A DNA stretch of 64,000 nt from Ophioderma brevispina (lineage: Eukaryota > Echinodermata > Ophiuroidea > Amphilepidida > Ophiodermatidae): NCBI GenBank assembly GCA_023653785.1, contig JAMKCH010084986.1, positions 1-64,000 of the forward strand. Direction: 5' to 3'. Positions within the stretch are counted from its first letter, which is position 1. Every line of letters begins with the position of its first letter. Positions 42,887 through 54,709 of this stretch are shown here, piece by piece. Made by a program: the position numbers and the translations under genes. Below the pieces are notes generated by a model. It had not been told where the DNA came from. It did not search any database and saw only the letters and a list, made by a program, of their open reading frames with translations.

Positions 42887-43894
42887 TAGAGGTGGCTATA
42901 AGGTCAATGTTCTATCACGTCACTTCGAAACACAGGCTCATTTATGACTCTAATCATCCTGAATCCCCTTTCGAAGAAAAAAATGAAAAAGTGCGAAAAC
43001 CAGGTGCCCGTCGAAAAAATCCAAAATGGCCGCCCATTATTGTCAAAATTAGATTTTTGAACCATAACTCAATTATGTTTGTTTAATTTTGCTAATTTTG
43101 TGGCAATACCCATGTTTTGGGGTTTAAATTTAGGAAAAAACATCATGCTAGCACCTTTCATCTCACCATAGTCCTTTCATTTCTTGAAAATGCCGTTTTT
43201 GCTTAAAATTGAGCTGAGGGCGCTTTCCCATAACATGCGCATCCGATTGGTAACGGCGTTTTAACATTAAAAAATTGAAGAGTTTTATTATGACACTTGC
43301 TGAAAATTGGACTTGCGTAGTGTTTGCCGTTTTAAACCTGTAGCCTTTTAATGTCAAAAAGCCCTCCATTGAAACCCATACATAAGAAATTCGTTGACCC
43401 CTGTTGATATTCCCAATGAGGTGTTCGTCAATTTAAATTGATGCCACGGAAAAATGGTAAGCGTTACACAGCTCTAACCTTCAAAAATGTGAATCACCAC
43501 TTCTGATTATGGCCCACCATTAAAATTTAAAACTTTTTGATATGATATTACTTTTTGGAAGCGCCCCGTCAGTCCATTTGTAAGCTAAAACCGCCATATC
43601 GAGAAATGAAAAGCGTAGTGAGGTATAGTTGCATGGAATGATCCTTGCATTCCAAAATGGGTATTGCCCCAAAAATGAAAGGTGATTAAACAAACTTATA
43701 AGTTTATGTTCAAAACTATGATTTTTGGCCAATTCGGTCTGCCATTTTGGATTTTTCGTCTGGGCAACCCTGTTTTCCCGCACTTTTTTATTTTTTTTCT
43801 CGAAAAGTGATAAGCTATTAAAAGTCATCATCATTCTGTGTTCGAAGTGATTTTAAACTATGACCTAAATATTACCCTCTATAGCCCACCTCTA
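42887..43894. mobile_element. 1008 bp element with ~250 bp terminal inverted repeats
   Basis: The left arm starts TAGAGGTGGCTATA and the right arm ends TATAGCCCACCTCTA. Paired items follow inward: CACTTCGAAACACAG / CTGTGTTCGAAGTG, AAAAAGTGCGAAAAC / TTTCCCGCACTTTTT, AATCCAAAATGGCCG / CTGCCATTTTGGATTT, GGCAATACCCAT / ATGGGTATTGCC. Flanks are TTCATAG (42880-42886) and TTCAATAG (43895-43902), a plausible target duplication with one indel. It is non-coding and lies only 174 bp from the previous palindrome. Confidence 0.82.
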
Positions 43895-43902
43895 TTCAAT
43901 AG

Positions 43903-45537
43903 CAAATTTTGTTTCTTAAAAGATGTGATGTGTGCTACAGTGTTAACAAAATAAAAATAAAACGATGCTGCAGGGTTAATCCTGCCAAAACCGGGAGTTC
44001 CCCATCTTTGATTTGCTTCATTTGGCCCATGCATCTAGCTCTGATTTTTTCCAAGTTCAATAATCCAAAAACAGATCAATGTTCTATTTCTTATAGCAGC
44101 CTGTCGAAGTTTATGACTGAGCAAAACAGCTTTGGGTTGACATCAAAACAATTAATGCCATTCTATATGAGACATCTGAAATTCTACCATTCCAGCGCAT
44201 TCCTCTTCATTTGTTTGGATACGTGCCACTCCCATTGATCAAGTGTTTATGTTACCTGTAACTAAATCTTCAATGGTGATCTTTTTAATTTTTCTAGGAT
44301 CACTAAGCATGAATTCTGCTGAAGAGTTTTTTAATGCTCTGCATGATTGTATAACCGGAGGAAAAAATGATGCTCTCTCAAATGTTTGGAACCCTTAATT
44401 ATCACTAAAATTTCCCCTCCCAACTTCTTTATTTTTGTGTTGATACAAGTACTTTGAGTAGATTTCTAATTCTTTGCATCTGATAAAGTACACTTAAGTT
44501 ATTGAAATAATTTGCAGGTTCAAATGTCATTTTTCCTCGTCTATTTAAAACGTGATAGGTCAGTACTACTCAGTAGAAAAGATCATGCCCTCAGCATAAT
44601 ATAAGCATATAATCTTTGAACTTTATTGCATAATGCGCTAACCAGACCTATCACACTATTTGTTGAAAAAAAGGAGTTTTTTACTATTTGTCCTAAGAAC
44701 ATAATTATATAATATATAGGGTTGTAAACATTGTACTGTTGTAAAAAAAGTATTGGCATCATTGTGGAGCAAAATACAATACCATTTAGCCTTTATAAAT
44801 CATGTAAAGTCATTATAGTTAGAAAAAATCAATTCTCTGTCAGAGCTGCATGGTGTGACCTGGCAGTTGAGGTTATTTTATAGTGACTCTTTTTTATTCA
44901 GGCCACCTTAATTTAGGGAACCTAACTTTAAGAGGGCATAAAAATTTAGATTCTTGCCTGTACGATGAGCCAAACATGCAATTAATCATTTAGAAGACCC
45001 TTCAGCAGCAGGGATCAATAGCTGTGGGTGTTCCCAAAAATGAAATACCTAGTATTTCACATGACGAGGGGCATTTCTACAATCAAAATTGTTTTCGTAT
45101 TGCTCATTTGCCCTATTGTATCAAAATACCTGTACAGTACATTCATTTCTATTTCCTTGCAGAGACAATGCACTTAAAATGTAAAATTTTTTCATTTGTG
45201 GTCAACTGACAAGTCAATATAACAAGCCATCAAACAAAATTACAACATACTTTAAGATAATCCAATTACAATACTTTACGTACAATTAAACTCTTGCAAA
45301 AAACTAGAGGTCCTCTGGTAACATGCTATGCATTATCATCCGTCCTGTCAGTTTGGGTAATTTCCAGTGACTTTTTTCACATGGGTCACATTTTTTTTGG
45401 GGCCTGTATCATACCTGTACAGTAGGCACAGCAGTAAATTTTTCATAAAAGGAAATCTCAGAGTCAAAATTGAGTCACTCAAAAAAAAAAAAAAACAAAA
45501 CTGTTTTTAAAAAAAAAAAAAAAGTAAAAAAAAAAAC

Positions 45538-45570
<33 letters not shown>

Positions 45571-46265
45571 GGTCAAAAACATTAAAGCAACTAATATCAC
45601 AAACTTAGGTCTAGGGGCATTTACCACTTCTATAACGGGTTCCTGAAATTACCGCACAGGCATGCAGGAAATACATTTTGAGTAATTTAAGACCCTACAG
45701 CACATCAGTGGTCCCTGCCAGTGTGCCCCTGAAAAGGGAAATGTTAAATATTCGCAGTACAAGGATAATTTTAAAGGAAAAATGTCAAATTAATTCCTGT
45801 TTCTCCGTTTTTTACAACCAGGGGTAAATAGCCCTGTGCTGATTTAGTTGCTTAAGATTTACATTTTGTTAAAATGATACTTTGGTTTATTGCAAATGCA
45901 AGACCGCATTTTGCTCAGAGTTTGTGAACTTGATGAACCCAACATTCTAATGAGATGGAATATAAAGATTTCTGTTGGTGAAATCTCAGCTTAGAATTTC
46001 ATCCCCAAGCAAGTCTGCCAAACTCAGATGTATGGTGAACTCTTGGTTGGCATTGAATGACCCTGCAAGAGTAGTGCTAATTATATAACCAAAATATTTG
46101 TTGTGTTAAAACTTTTACTTTGAATAATTATGGCAACACCAGCTAAGGCATTGCAATAATGTGTGTATTACGCTGTTACCAAATAACAAAACGTCAACCT
46201 CCGAAACAATGATTAGATTGGGTATTTTCTCTAAAACTGCACAACATGTTGTTTGGTCAAGCTTA
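43903..46265. other. Mostly featureless; A-rich tract at 45481-45565
   Basis: AT-rich DNA. A run of A with few interruptions spans 45481-45565 and may mark a retroposon tail, but no element body could be identified beside it. One weak exon candidate is listed separately at 44298. No RNA gene was found. Confidence 0.45.
44298..44398 (+). CDS. Weak candidate terminal exon
   Basis: Follows a good pyrimidine tract and acceptor (TTTTTAATTTTTCTAG). It reads SLSMNSAEEFFNALHDCITG, then GKNDALSNVWNP and a TAA stop at 44396-44398. Composition is protein-like and acidic, but only 32 codons are available and no partner exon or homology is known to me. It could easily be chance. Confidence 0.18.
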
Positions 46266-46267
46266 TA

Positions 46268-46463
46268 CTGTAAAAGTGGAAATTTTCGCGCTACAATATT
46301 TTTTGCGCTTTTCGCGCACTTCTGAGCTAGCGCGCAATAAAAACCCGCGAAAATGTTTATTTGTGTGTAGGTCTATGTAGATAGCTGAAAATAGCGAATT
46401 TAAAACAACAAAAAATGTTTAAAAACGTTAAAAATTACCCACGCGAAATTATCACTTTTACAG
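46268..46463. mobile_element. 196 bp TA-flanked MITE
   Basis: The ends CTGTAAAAGTG and CACTTTTACAG are perfect 11 bp inverted repeats flanked by TA on both sides (46266-46267, 46464-46465). Both arms continue inward with TTTCGCG-type sequence (AATTTTCGCG; CGCGAAATT). The core is rich in GCGC/CGCG steps. TA target and short arms fit a Tc1/mariner-type non-autonomous element. Confidence 0.82.
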
Positions 46464-46465
46464 TA

Positions 46466-48000
46466 CCTATTTTATTATCTTAAGAGATTTAAGGAAATCA
46501 TAATTTAGTTAAACAACAAACAATTCAGCACATTACGGTCACAAAGACATGTTGTGTCTGGCAGGTCTATTCAAATTGCACAAAAAGTAACAATAACCAC
46601 GAATACACGGTATTAGTCAAACTTTATCCAATCTGTATGTATAAATCATTTTACCATTTGAATTGTTTTCTTTGTTTTCCAAGTGTAAAAACATTCACCA
46701 TCAAAACACAGTAAAATGCCTCCAAGCTCCAAATGAGCATTTGCTTGTTAACAAAATTATGTCATTTCCAAGACAAACAATTCAGTCTCAGGGAAATTTT
46801 GAAGGACTTGTGCAGCAACCTTTGTGAGTGTCTCGTATCATGATGAGCATCACTACTTATCACTACAAGAGATAATCAGCAGCAAAGAGTTCTATTAAGC
46901 AGTAAAGCTGAGATTTTTTAACTTAACTGTTTCTGGAAGTGACACATGGTTCGGAGGTGACAGGTGCTTACGGAAGGTATGCAGTGTTGTATAATTTTGA
47001 AATATGTTTGGTGTATTTTTCAACTTTTTATCAAGTAAGATGTTTAAGGCTGTTCAACATTTAAGAAGTTCAAAACTGGCCATTGGTATCTCTTTAAAAT
47101 AACACTATCATCAATTGTTGCGGAAGTGACGAAAATGTTAACGGGAAAGTTAACATTGAATTTGAATTGCGCCACAAAATCTAAAGAGGTGAGGATCAAA
47201 TTCTTTTGCAACTAAATGCAAGCTATACTGGTAGTTGTTTGACAGACACCAAAAACAGAGAGAAATTCTTATTAATACACGGAGTATTAAAGTTTGTTAT
47301 AATTAGGCATCATTGATAATGGAAAATGTCACCTCCGAAACGACGCCAATTGCAAGGACCTGTCTCCGGAAATGATAAGCAAGAAAATGTGGAACCAAAA
47401 TAGCATTATAGTTGACCCTTGTCTATATCATATAAAAAATTACTGGGAATTCAATGCAGGAGAAAAGTACAGGCTTTGAGAAAAAATATATGTAATTTGG
47501 GGACAACAAAAACCATTTTTGACCACGTAAATGGCCAACAAATCCAAAAGAAAAAAGGAGGTTTGTTAAGCGGTGCTGAACTAGCCCCTATAGGGATAGT
47601 TCACAGCAAATATCTTGAAAATCTTCATTGAATAAGTGAGCTACATATCATGAAGTGTCAAACCTGAAAGTTACACACTGATTGTGAAAATGGCCATATA
47701 CAGGGTAGTGACAGAGGCAAGTTCTCAAATTGTAATGAGATCAGGTGCCAGGTGGAGACACATTTTAGAACTATAGATTTTTTATTTCTGGATCTCAGTT
47801 AGGTGATGAACCCCTATCATTAAATGTTTTCTTTCTTTACCAAATAGACCTAATAAGTTTCCCACATATGAACTACCGCAATGTCTTGTTATCTGCTTCT
47901 TGCTTACCCGATCCTGCACCCACCCCACCAACACACTTTCTTGTGTCATCTGCTACAGGCAGAAGCGGCACTTGAGGATGACTTTAGTTTTTTTCCGCTA
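46466..48000. other. No gene; scattered CTCCGAAAC motifs
   Basis: Variants of GGAGGTGAC / TCCGAAAC occur at 46198, 46945, 47110 and 47331 on both strands and again at 52083, hinting at an old dispersed element, but boundaries could not be drawn. The frame at 47419-47631 is not recognisable. Confidence 0.35.
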
Positions 48001-48004
48001 ATTA

Positions 48005-48520
48005 ATAACCTTTGACCCTAGTATGACCTTTGACCTGGTATGTGACCCTGACCTCGTTGTCATATGAAGGTTCCCAAAGGGCATCTTGATCCGTCGTAGC
48101 TAGGACTTTTACTTATCGAATGAAATGCTAATTTGTTGTTTTCAGCCTATTTTATAACTCCCTCATGACATTGGTAAGTGACCCTGACTTCATTATCATA
48201 TGAATGGTCCCAAGGGGTGTCTACAATCCAAGTTCTGTAGCAATTGACTTTTTCTTCTCAATGGAAGCCAATTTGATATTTTAAGCCTTTGTTAACTTGA
48301 ACCTCACATGAACCCTTTGAACTTGGTATATGACCCTTGTTAGCAACTTCTATGATCCAAGTTCTGCAGCATTGGCCTTTTACTTTTTGAATGATGCCAA
48401 TTTGATATTTTTCTCAGCTCTTTTATAGACTTGACCTCTTATGCCTTTGACCTTAGCACATGAACCTTACCTCATCATATTGAGGTTCCATGGAACCTCT
48501 ATGACCATTTCTGTTATCAA
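48005..48520. repeat. Diverged TGACCTTTGACC tandem array (~150 bp period)
   Basis: About three and a half units related to 27909-28192. Each has a CCTTTGACCTNGNATGTGACC start, then ATCATATGAANGGTCCCAA, then CTATGATCCAAGTTCTG, then a TTTGAATGANGCCAATTTGATATTT stretch. A perfect DR1 motif occurs at 48024-48036; others are mutated. Units differ widely in length. Confidence 0.7.
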
Positions 48521-48534
48521 TAGACAATTGCATG

Positions 48535-48660
48535 ATCCCCATAATGCATGAGGCAAGTGAGGTACAGTGACTTGCCCAAGAGCACAACAAATTGGCTGCA
48601 GCGAGCTTTAACCCACCACCATCAGACACATGTCATGTTCCCTCATATTTTGCTGATTCT
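48535..48660. repeat. Dispersed repeat of the GACTTGCCCAAG type
   Basis: GAGGTACAGTGACTTGCCCA followed by AGAGCACAACAA, and later AACCCACCACC, is a phrase common to short dispersed elements of many animal genomes. Assignment to a class is from general familiarity only. Confidence 0.35.
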
Positions 48661-49185
48661 TCAAAAGTGGACAGGAGGAGATTTTTTCTTAGGATATGAA
48701 TTTCTCTCAAATTTTCACTGATCGATTGTAGAACCACCTACCGAGAAACGTTTCTAAGGTTTAATGAACAAACAGGTGCAAAAGAAAACGCAAACCTTTT
48801 TTTGAACTTGCCTGACTACCGTCATCATTCCAATAGAAAACCATGCTTTGACTTTTCTGTCTTGCACGACAGAAATACTAAATCAATCATCTTATTAACA
48901 TACAGACGGCGTACTCGGCCCTTATGCACTTCAGGAGGTCACTGTGATCTAATACATTAGTAAGCATTCCAAATATGGTAAAAACCTAGGTCATAAAAAT
49001 TGGGGGCAAATCTTCATGTCTCTTAATTTAAAAAACAGTTCATGCATTTTTGCACCAAGTATGATTACAACAAGACAAAATCAATTTATTCACAAAAAAA
49101 TGAATAAAAAACATTTATTTATGGTGTACTACATATACATCCATACATACAAAGGTTCTTATAAACCCTGTTCGCCTCTAGATCA
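48661..49185. other. No recognisable feature
   Basis: AT-rich sequence between the dispersed repeat and the L2-like LINE. It may include the LINE 3' tail near 49080-49150, where AATAAAAAACATTTATTTATG occurs in a polyadenylation-like context, but on the strand opposite to the LINE. Confidence 0.35.
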
Positions 49186-49189
49186 CAGC

Positions 49190-50360
49190 GGGTGATAGTA
49201 CAATCAAAAACTTGACCATTTTGAAAAATACCACAAAATAATTAGTGCAAGAAATAGATATGTTTTTAGTCCTTTCTTTCAAACATGGAAACTGAAAGTG
49301 AATGTGCGAAGAGCTAGAGGCAGGAATTCCACAACCGGGGGGCCAGCAAATGCAAAACACTTGTCAGCAGGAGAATGTAGTGAACGTGGGAGAACTTTAT
49401 GTTCATTGAGTCTTGTTTACTGGTCAGATGTAAGATGCGTAAAACAGTGGTGCGCCCAGGTGTGTTAAAATGACCAATATGTAGAGGCCACGATTATGAT
49501 GTGCCAAGTTGTTTATGACTTATGACAATTACCAGGATCTGAAAGTTAATGCGGGTTTATTTGATGGTAAGGCCCAATGCAGATCTGGGATTTGTAAGGA
49601 GGTTGACGTTGATCAACGCTATAGGTGCATCAACACAGGTAGATTAGCTATGTGCTGACCAGTTTTTGTATTTTCTGTATAATCGTGAAAATGTCGGTCA
49701 GGTTGGTGCATATGAGGAGCCGCACAATTAGCATGTCCAATTGGAGAGTAATCAGTTGAACGCTACGACCTGGTGACACGAATCTCTATCGAGGCACAAT
49801 TCTTCTAGCGACTTAGTTTTCTGTGCGCACGTATAGACTAAAATTTCTTCAGTATTATTTACCATGAGGCTGATAATATGTGGAGAAAGAGGAATTATAG
49901 GGAAAGTTCACTGTCAAACAAGACTCCTAAGTTGCGCACAGTTTCGGATGGTTATGGTTTTACAACTGTAGAGCCAATCTGGAGGCAGATGTCAGAAGTG
50001 ATAGCGGTGGTTCTGTGGAAAGTGGAAATGGCTATGAAAAATTCCGTTTTAGGGAGTCAGTTGAATTTGAGCAAGGTTTTTAGTCATCCCGGCAGAGTTT
50101 AATTTCATGAATACCCAGGCAGACAGATGTGATAGTGCGAGATTGAATAGTAGAAGTATCTGATGGATTGAATTCGTGTAAACAAACTGAATGCATTCAG
50201 CAACATGTGATATAGCCAATTATGATGCTTTTTGTATAATAGCGAATCCAATGTAATTAATAATATCTTTAAATGAACTGGGCCGACAAATGGATCCTTG
50301 GGGAAGGCCATAGTGCATGTGATGGTAATCGGAGAAAGTGTCTTTGATGCAAACCTTAGT
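49190..50360 (-). pseudogene. L2/CR1-like LINE reverse transcriptase remnant
   Basis: On the minus strand the RT blocks occur in order. They are YGLPQGSICRPSSF (about 50300, the PQGS box), then an SETVRNLGVLFDSEFSL segment (about 49950-49895), then LTSKQDSMNIKFSRSL (about 49420-49370), CFAFAGPPVVEFLPLALRTF (about 49350-49290) and KKGLKTYLF at 49262. VRNLGVxFD and FAxAGPxxWNxLPxxLR are typical of the L2/CR1 group. Numerous stops and frameshifts make it a fossil. The YADD-type catalytic box is not readable. It is a different copy from the - strand LINE at 24895-25720. Confidence 0.82.
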
Positions 50361-50940
50361 GTGACTGTGACCACCCCTCCCAAAGAAATTCACTGTTTTA
50401 AAATAACAGGAAGGGATGCTTGAATATTGTGCTCACCTGGAAAAATTTGGTTTTTATCGCAAGTTCTTAATAAAAAGATTTTTGCACAAACTTTGAATGA
50501 AACATTTGCCCAATATGATGACACACTCCAACAGGGGAACGAAGAATCATTGTCTTGGCCTTGGTCTTTCGTACTAGTTCGTTCGAACAGATATGTTTAT
50601 AACCTTTTTTTTTTTGAGACAGATGAAGTAATATAACAGATCCACCAATTTTAGGAAGCCAGATGGGCTGCCAATTCCAAGCTAAGGTCATCCTGGTACC
50701 CAAAATTTAAAGTTCATGTCAGAAAGTACCCAAACAAATAAACTTGGTGTCTAAAGAGAGCATTTATTGGACAAATTTTTGAATGAATTCATCTCAAATA
50801 AAAAAATTTAAATTTTTTAACATTACGGGTATAAAAAATATGGATTTTTCCCATTTTGTTAAAAATTGTGATTAAAGTGGGAAGAAAAAGTTCATCGTAT
50901 AGACCTTTAATAGGTTATTACCCCTAACCCGGACCGGGTG
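50361..50940. other. No recognisable feature
   Basis: Beyond the 5' side of the L2-like remnant the sequence shows no further LINE motif. The overlapping frames near 50427-50703 on both strands are not protein-like. AT-rich at 50780-50860. Confidence 0.45.
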
Positions 50941-50944
50941 CTTT

Positions 50945-51275
50945 TGCCGACCGACGGCCCAAATGCATCGAGGGGCAATCTATTTTTGATTTTAACGCCC
51001 AAGAATGTGCATACGCGAGCCAAAATTTTGCGATCTTCATTGCATCTCGGCCGTTTTCCCCGGGCCCAGGAATAGAGTAGCGTTAAAAGTTCAATAACTG
51101 GCCCAGATGCAACGAAAAAACATGGCGTTCATTTTCCCGGAAGACGGCCCAGAGCAACGAGAAAAACATCGCATCATGATGCCCGGAAAGAGGCCCAGAT
51201 GCAACCGAAAACATCGCGCCATTTTCCGGAAAAGACGTCCCAGATGCAACGAGGACAGGAACTTGCGCCGTGCAG
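50945..51275. repeat. 47-50 bp minisatellite, block 1
   Basis: The unit is roughly GGCCCAGATGCAACGAG, then AAAAACATCGCG, then TCATTTTCCGGAAAGA. Copies start at about 50955, 51099, 51147, 51193 and 51236, giving periods of 43-48 bp. CpG content is high. Frames on both strands are open because of the repeat (for example 51107-51313) but the products are arginine/methionine-rich artefacts. Confidence 0.8.
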
Positions 51276-51655
51276 AATTGCAATTAAATAAAAACGGGAT
51301 AATAAATAAATAAATAAATAATGGATGCGTACTGCACACTGATTTGCATGAATTTTGTAGCTTTATGAGTTCGCCAGTCGTGCTGTCGGCGCTTAATTAC
51401 GTATACATCACTAGTCGTGCGTGGCGCTATTATGTGCTACGTAAGGCTCCGGTTTTACCCGTAATGTTTTGAATGCGTTATGCATTGAATTAATAAAAAT
51501 TTAGCTTATCGCAAATTGTGGCGCTTTCCAGCCACCATCGAAATCGAAAATTGTCTATAGGGCGCATTGGTGTTACACAGTGTCACCCGCCTGTGAAAAG
51601 CATTGCGCCTTTGTGCGGGCACAAAACCGTTCGAAATGCAGGAAAAAAGTCGCTA
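51276..51655. other. Unique spacer between minisatellite blocks
   Basis: Contains an AAATAAATAAATAAATAA microsatellite at 51301 and then CpG-containing unique sequence (CAGTCGTGCTGTCGGCG, GTGCGTGGCGC). No gene is seen. It may be the core of an element whose ends are the minisatellite. Confidence 0.4.
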
Positions 51656-51930
51656 TCCATTGACCGGGAATGGACGGTCCAGGTGCAACGAGGAATCAAT
51701 CGCGTAATTTTCCGGGGCAGACGGGCCCAAGGATGCCAAAACGAAGAAACATCGCGTCATTTTCCGTTAAAGCCGGCCCCAAGATGCAGACGAGGAAAAC
51801 AACATAGCGCTCATTTTCCGGTTTAAGAGGCCCAGATGCAATGTGGTGCAATGAGAGTCATTGCGCGACAAAAAATGTTGAACTGGCGGGGGGGATGCAA
51901 CGAGAGAAAATTTTCCGACCAATTGGTACA
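51656..51930. repeat. 47-50 bp minisatellite, block 2
   Basis: Copies start at about 51675, 51722, 51773 and 51828 with the same order (CCAGGTGCAACGAGG, ATCGCGT, ATTTTCCGG). They are more diverged than block 1 but in the same orientation. A final partial copy (GGGATGCAACGAGAGAAA) ends at about 51912. Confidence 0.75.
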
Positions 51931-53425
51931 AGGTTTTCAGTTGGCTTCTCATTGCTCTGGGCCGTGTTAGGCGTTAATTAATGGTCATCTTTAGTTGTAT
52001 CTACAAATTGAGGTGAAGAAAGAGTGTGAGTGAAGCATCAAACATTTAATTTTTTGTTTGAGTATGTTGTTACACTTCAGTGACTCCGAAACGGGATTTC
52101 TGTCATTTAAATTCCGTTACCAAAAAATACCACAATTTTTTAAATTATTTTTTCAAAAGTTGTGGTAGGAATGTTTACAAACAAAGTTCATATTCAAAGT
52201 AAGAGTATAGGATTTAGCTCAAACAATTAATGAGACCATTTTTTTTTCACTTATATCCTTTTGTAATTAATTACAGGTAATTAAAGCGCGGGTCATTATG
52301 TAACAAATCGTAAAGAAAGACAATCATCGGACTGGGTTGAAAAATAAGATTTATATTACAGAACCACCACCGATTGCTTTCTGATACACTTAAAAAACAC
52401 GTAAAAAAACAATATTCCAATATGTATCCAAATAATATTTTTAACCTACTTTTAGGTAATCCTGCCATGCATGAATTCATCAACCCTTGAGATTTCTTAA
52501 AGGGGACAAGCAAGCGATTTTGTGATGTCCAAAAAAATCGGAAAGAATCATCAAAAATTCTATTTGCTATTTCTGTTATCTGGCCTTGGATGTGCTAACA
52601 TTAATTGCAAGTGGTAAAGGCTTGAAATCCGTTGTATTTTAAAGACAAGGCAGTACCTTTTATTTGATTCTCGTAATTTTAGATTACGTGTAGTATCAAA
52701 TTTCACGACTTTTTTTTTTGCCAGAATCAAAAACGCCGTTCTCGGTGCCTGAAGGGGTTGGAAATTACGATCAGAGTGATGTTTTTAAGCATGGATTATT
52801 GTGCTCCATGACCAGACCAGTTTGATCTCAAAAACACAAAAGATTATTTATATATTTGTATTATTGTTACTGGGTAAACCAACACTCAAGCTGTGAGTGT
52901 AAGATTTTGAGACCGCCACATCGCTGTATATCCTATTTTACGGAAAAAAACTGCACATGAACATGCCTTTTTCAAATACTTCATATTTTTCCCCACTATT
53001 TGGTGGTTTTTTCTTAAGTTTTTAAAGCAGTATATGGAATTATGTAACACACTATATTCCGATTTATAAGTTTAAAAAAATGCATTGCTACCATTTTTCG
53101 ACTTTTCTCGCATTATCGCTGCGACTTTCCCTGTAAATGGCTTATTTAAAACAGTCTTCGGTATGTCTATAAAAATAATAAAGATATTAAAAATTTTTTT
53201 CAAAAAAGTTTAAAGACATGATGTAACCAATGCATCACTTAAAAAAAAATTGTACACCATCTTTGTGGTGAGATTTGGCCTCCTGAATTTAGGTCACTCC
53301 AAAGAAATTTTGTAAATGTTGCTATGGGAGGAAAATTTGCATTCCGTTACCATAATTCCCGTTACCAAATGCTTGTCTGCTTATTGTTTCGTATTTAGTA
53401 ACATAAGAATATTTTTTTTTAAACA
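51931..53425. other. No gene; short palindrome at 52128-52167
   Basis: TACCACAATTTTTT and AAAAGTTGTGGTA form a 12-13 bp imperfect palindrome. TTCCGTTACC recurs at 52111, 53345 and 53368, the last two 23 bp apart. Otherwise AT-rich DNA without exon signals. Confidence 0.4.
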
Positions 53426-53429
53426 CTCA

Positions 53430-53750
53430 TGTTTTATTAGATAAGACTCTAGGATGACATTGTTTAAACATTTTAAAGATGGGAGGCCCGATTTAAAAAG
53501 GGATATTGGGTTTTCAATCTTGATTAGATTGGCCTTCCCTCCCAAACATCTGTTACAAAGGTTTTTTCCCGCCGATAGTTCAATCCGTTTTGATGCGAGA
53601 GCTGAAAAACATGATTTTGCAAGGCCCATAGAAGAGTACTGTGTAAAATATATTGGTCGACCAAAATGGGACTCTTTTCATTCAATATTCCAAACCAAAA
53701 CATCTTCGGTTCTAAGATTTCCAAGGTACATAAGAACAAATTAGTAGCTC
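53430..53750. repeat. Dispersed repeat shared with 28380-28600
   Basis: See the partner copy: GATTGGCCTTCCCTCCCAAA, CATCTGTTACAAAGGTTTTT and TTTTGATGCGAGAGCTGAAA here. The frames 53454-53744 (+) and 53524-53781 (-) overlap each other and rise from this repeat; neither is recognisable. Confidence 0.5.
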
Positions 53751-54709
53751 TTCTTCCTGATCCACAAATTATCGCGCACAACTTCCCTTCCCCCCGGTAA
53801 ACATCTGGCGGGCTTATGGGGACCCCGACCGGCTATTAGCGATTCCAGGCCATGGATCCTTTAAATAATATTTCCTCATTAAAATTCACAGGGTTTCTGC
53901 AAAACGTATGTGGTGTAAAAAACCTATGTCCATTTTTGATTTAGTTTCCTGTGGAGCACGCATTCAGATTAGATTTGCTGCTGTGCGCAATATTTCATTA
54001 TTTGTGAAAAAAAAGGTTTTTTCTTGAAAACTGATAATAAAAATTTAAAAAAAAAACATATTTTCAGTGTTGCTCAAATTTATTTCAAGAATCTCCTGTT
54101 AATTTAAGCAGTTTCCTTGGGACGGGTCACAGTATACCATTAAGAATGAATTTCCTATGTCAGAAGTACTTGGTGCAGAAATACTTGAATTGATTTTTTA
54201 AAGTTTGAAGAAACCTGCAAATACCCATTTTTTCAAATTAGGCACTGTAAACTTGTTTATAACAACAAATATAAGGATTAGTAGTGTATATTCCAGATGT
54301 CTTTAGATGTATTGAATGACAGTAAATAAATAATGAAATGACAGTAAATAATAAATGAAATCGGACCTTGTCGCTTTTAAAAAAAAAAATCTACAACACG
54401 GGAAACTAAGAATTCAACTTCCATTGGCCTATGTAAAAGACACAGTTGACGAAAGCCTTGGCATGCGGAGTATGTTAGATGCATAATTATATGTTATGAA
54501 GGAATCATGTGTGGACCTAAAGCTTGAAATGCATGAATGACATGAATCACTGTTCATCCAGCTGGTGAGCGGGCCGGTGATGTTGGTCAACTCACAACTG
54601 TGACGTTCACGTCAACAGATGTTGCCACTCTAACGTCTAATGCAATTATACCTACACTACCCAACCATACCTACATCATACAATCAAGGCACTGAAGTTC
54701 AACCTCCAG
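53751..54709. other. No recognisable feature
   Basis: AT-rich DNA with a short direct repeat (GAAATGACAGTAAATAA twice, 54325-54358). GTGACGTTCACGTCAAC at 54600-54616 is an imperfect palindrome containing CRE-like half sites. Confidence 0.4.

Noticed and set aside
45481..45565. Poly-A tract as the tail of a retroposed gene
   Set aside because: No gene-like or LINE-like body lies immediately upstream on the + strand, and no target duplication was seen.
51107..51313. Frames over the minisatellite (both strands)
   Set aside because: They follow from a repeat length near a multiple of three and give Arg/Met-rich or Phe/Ser-rich periodic products without any domain.
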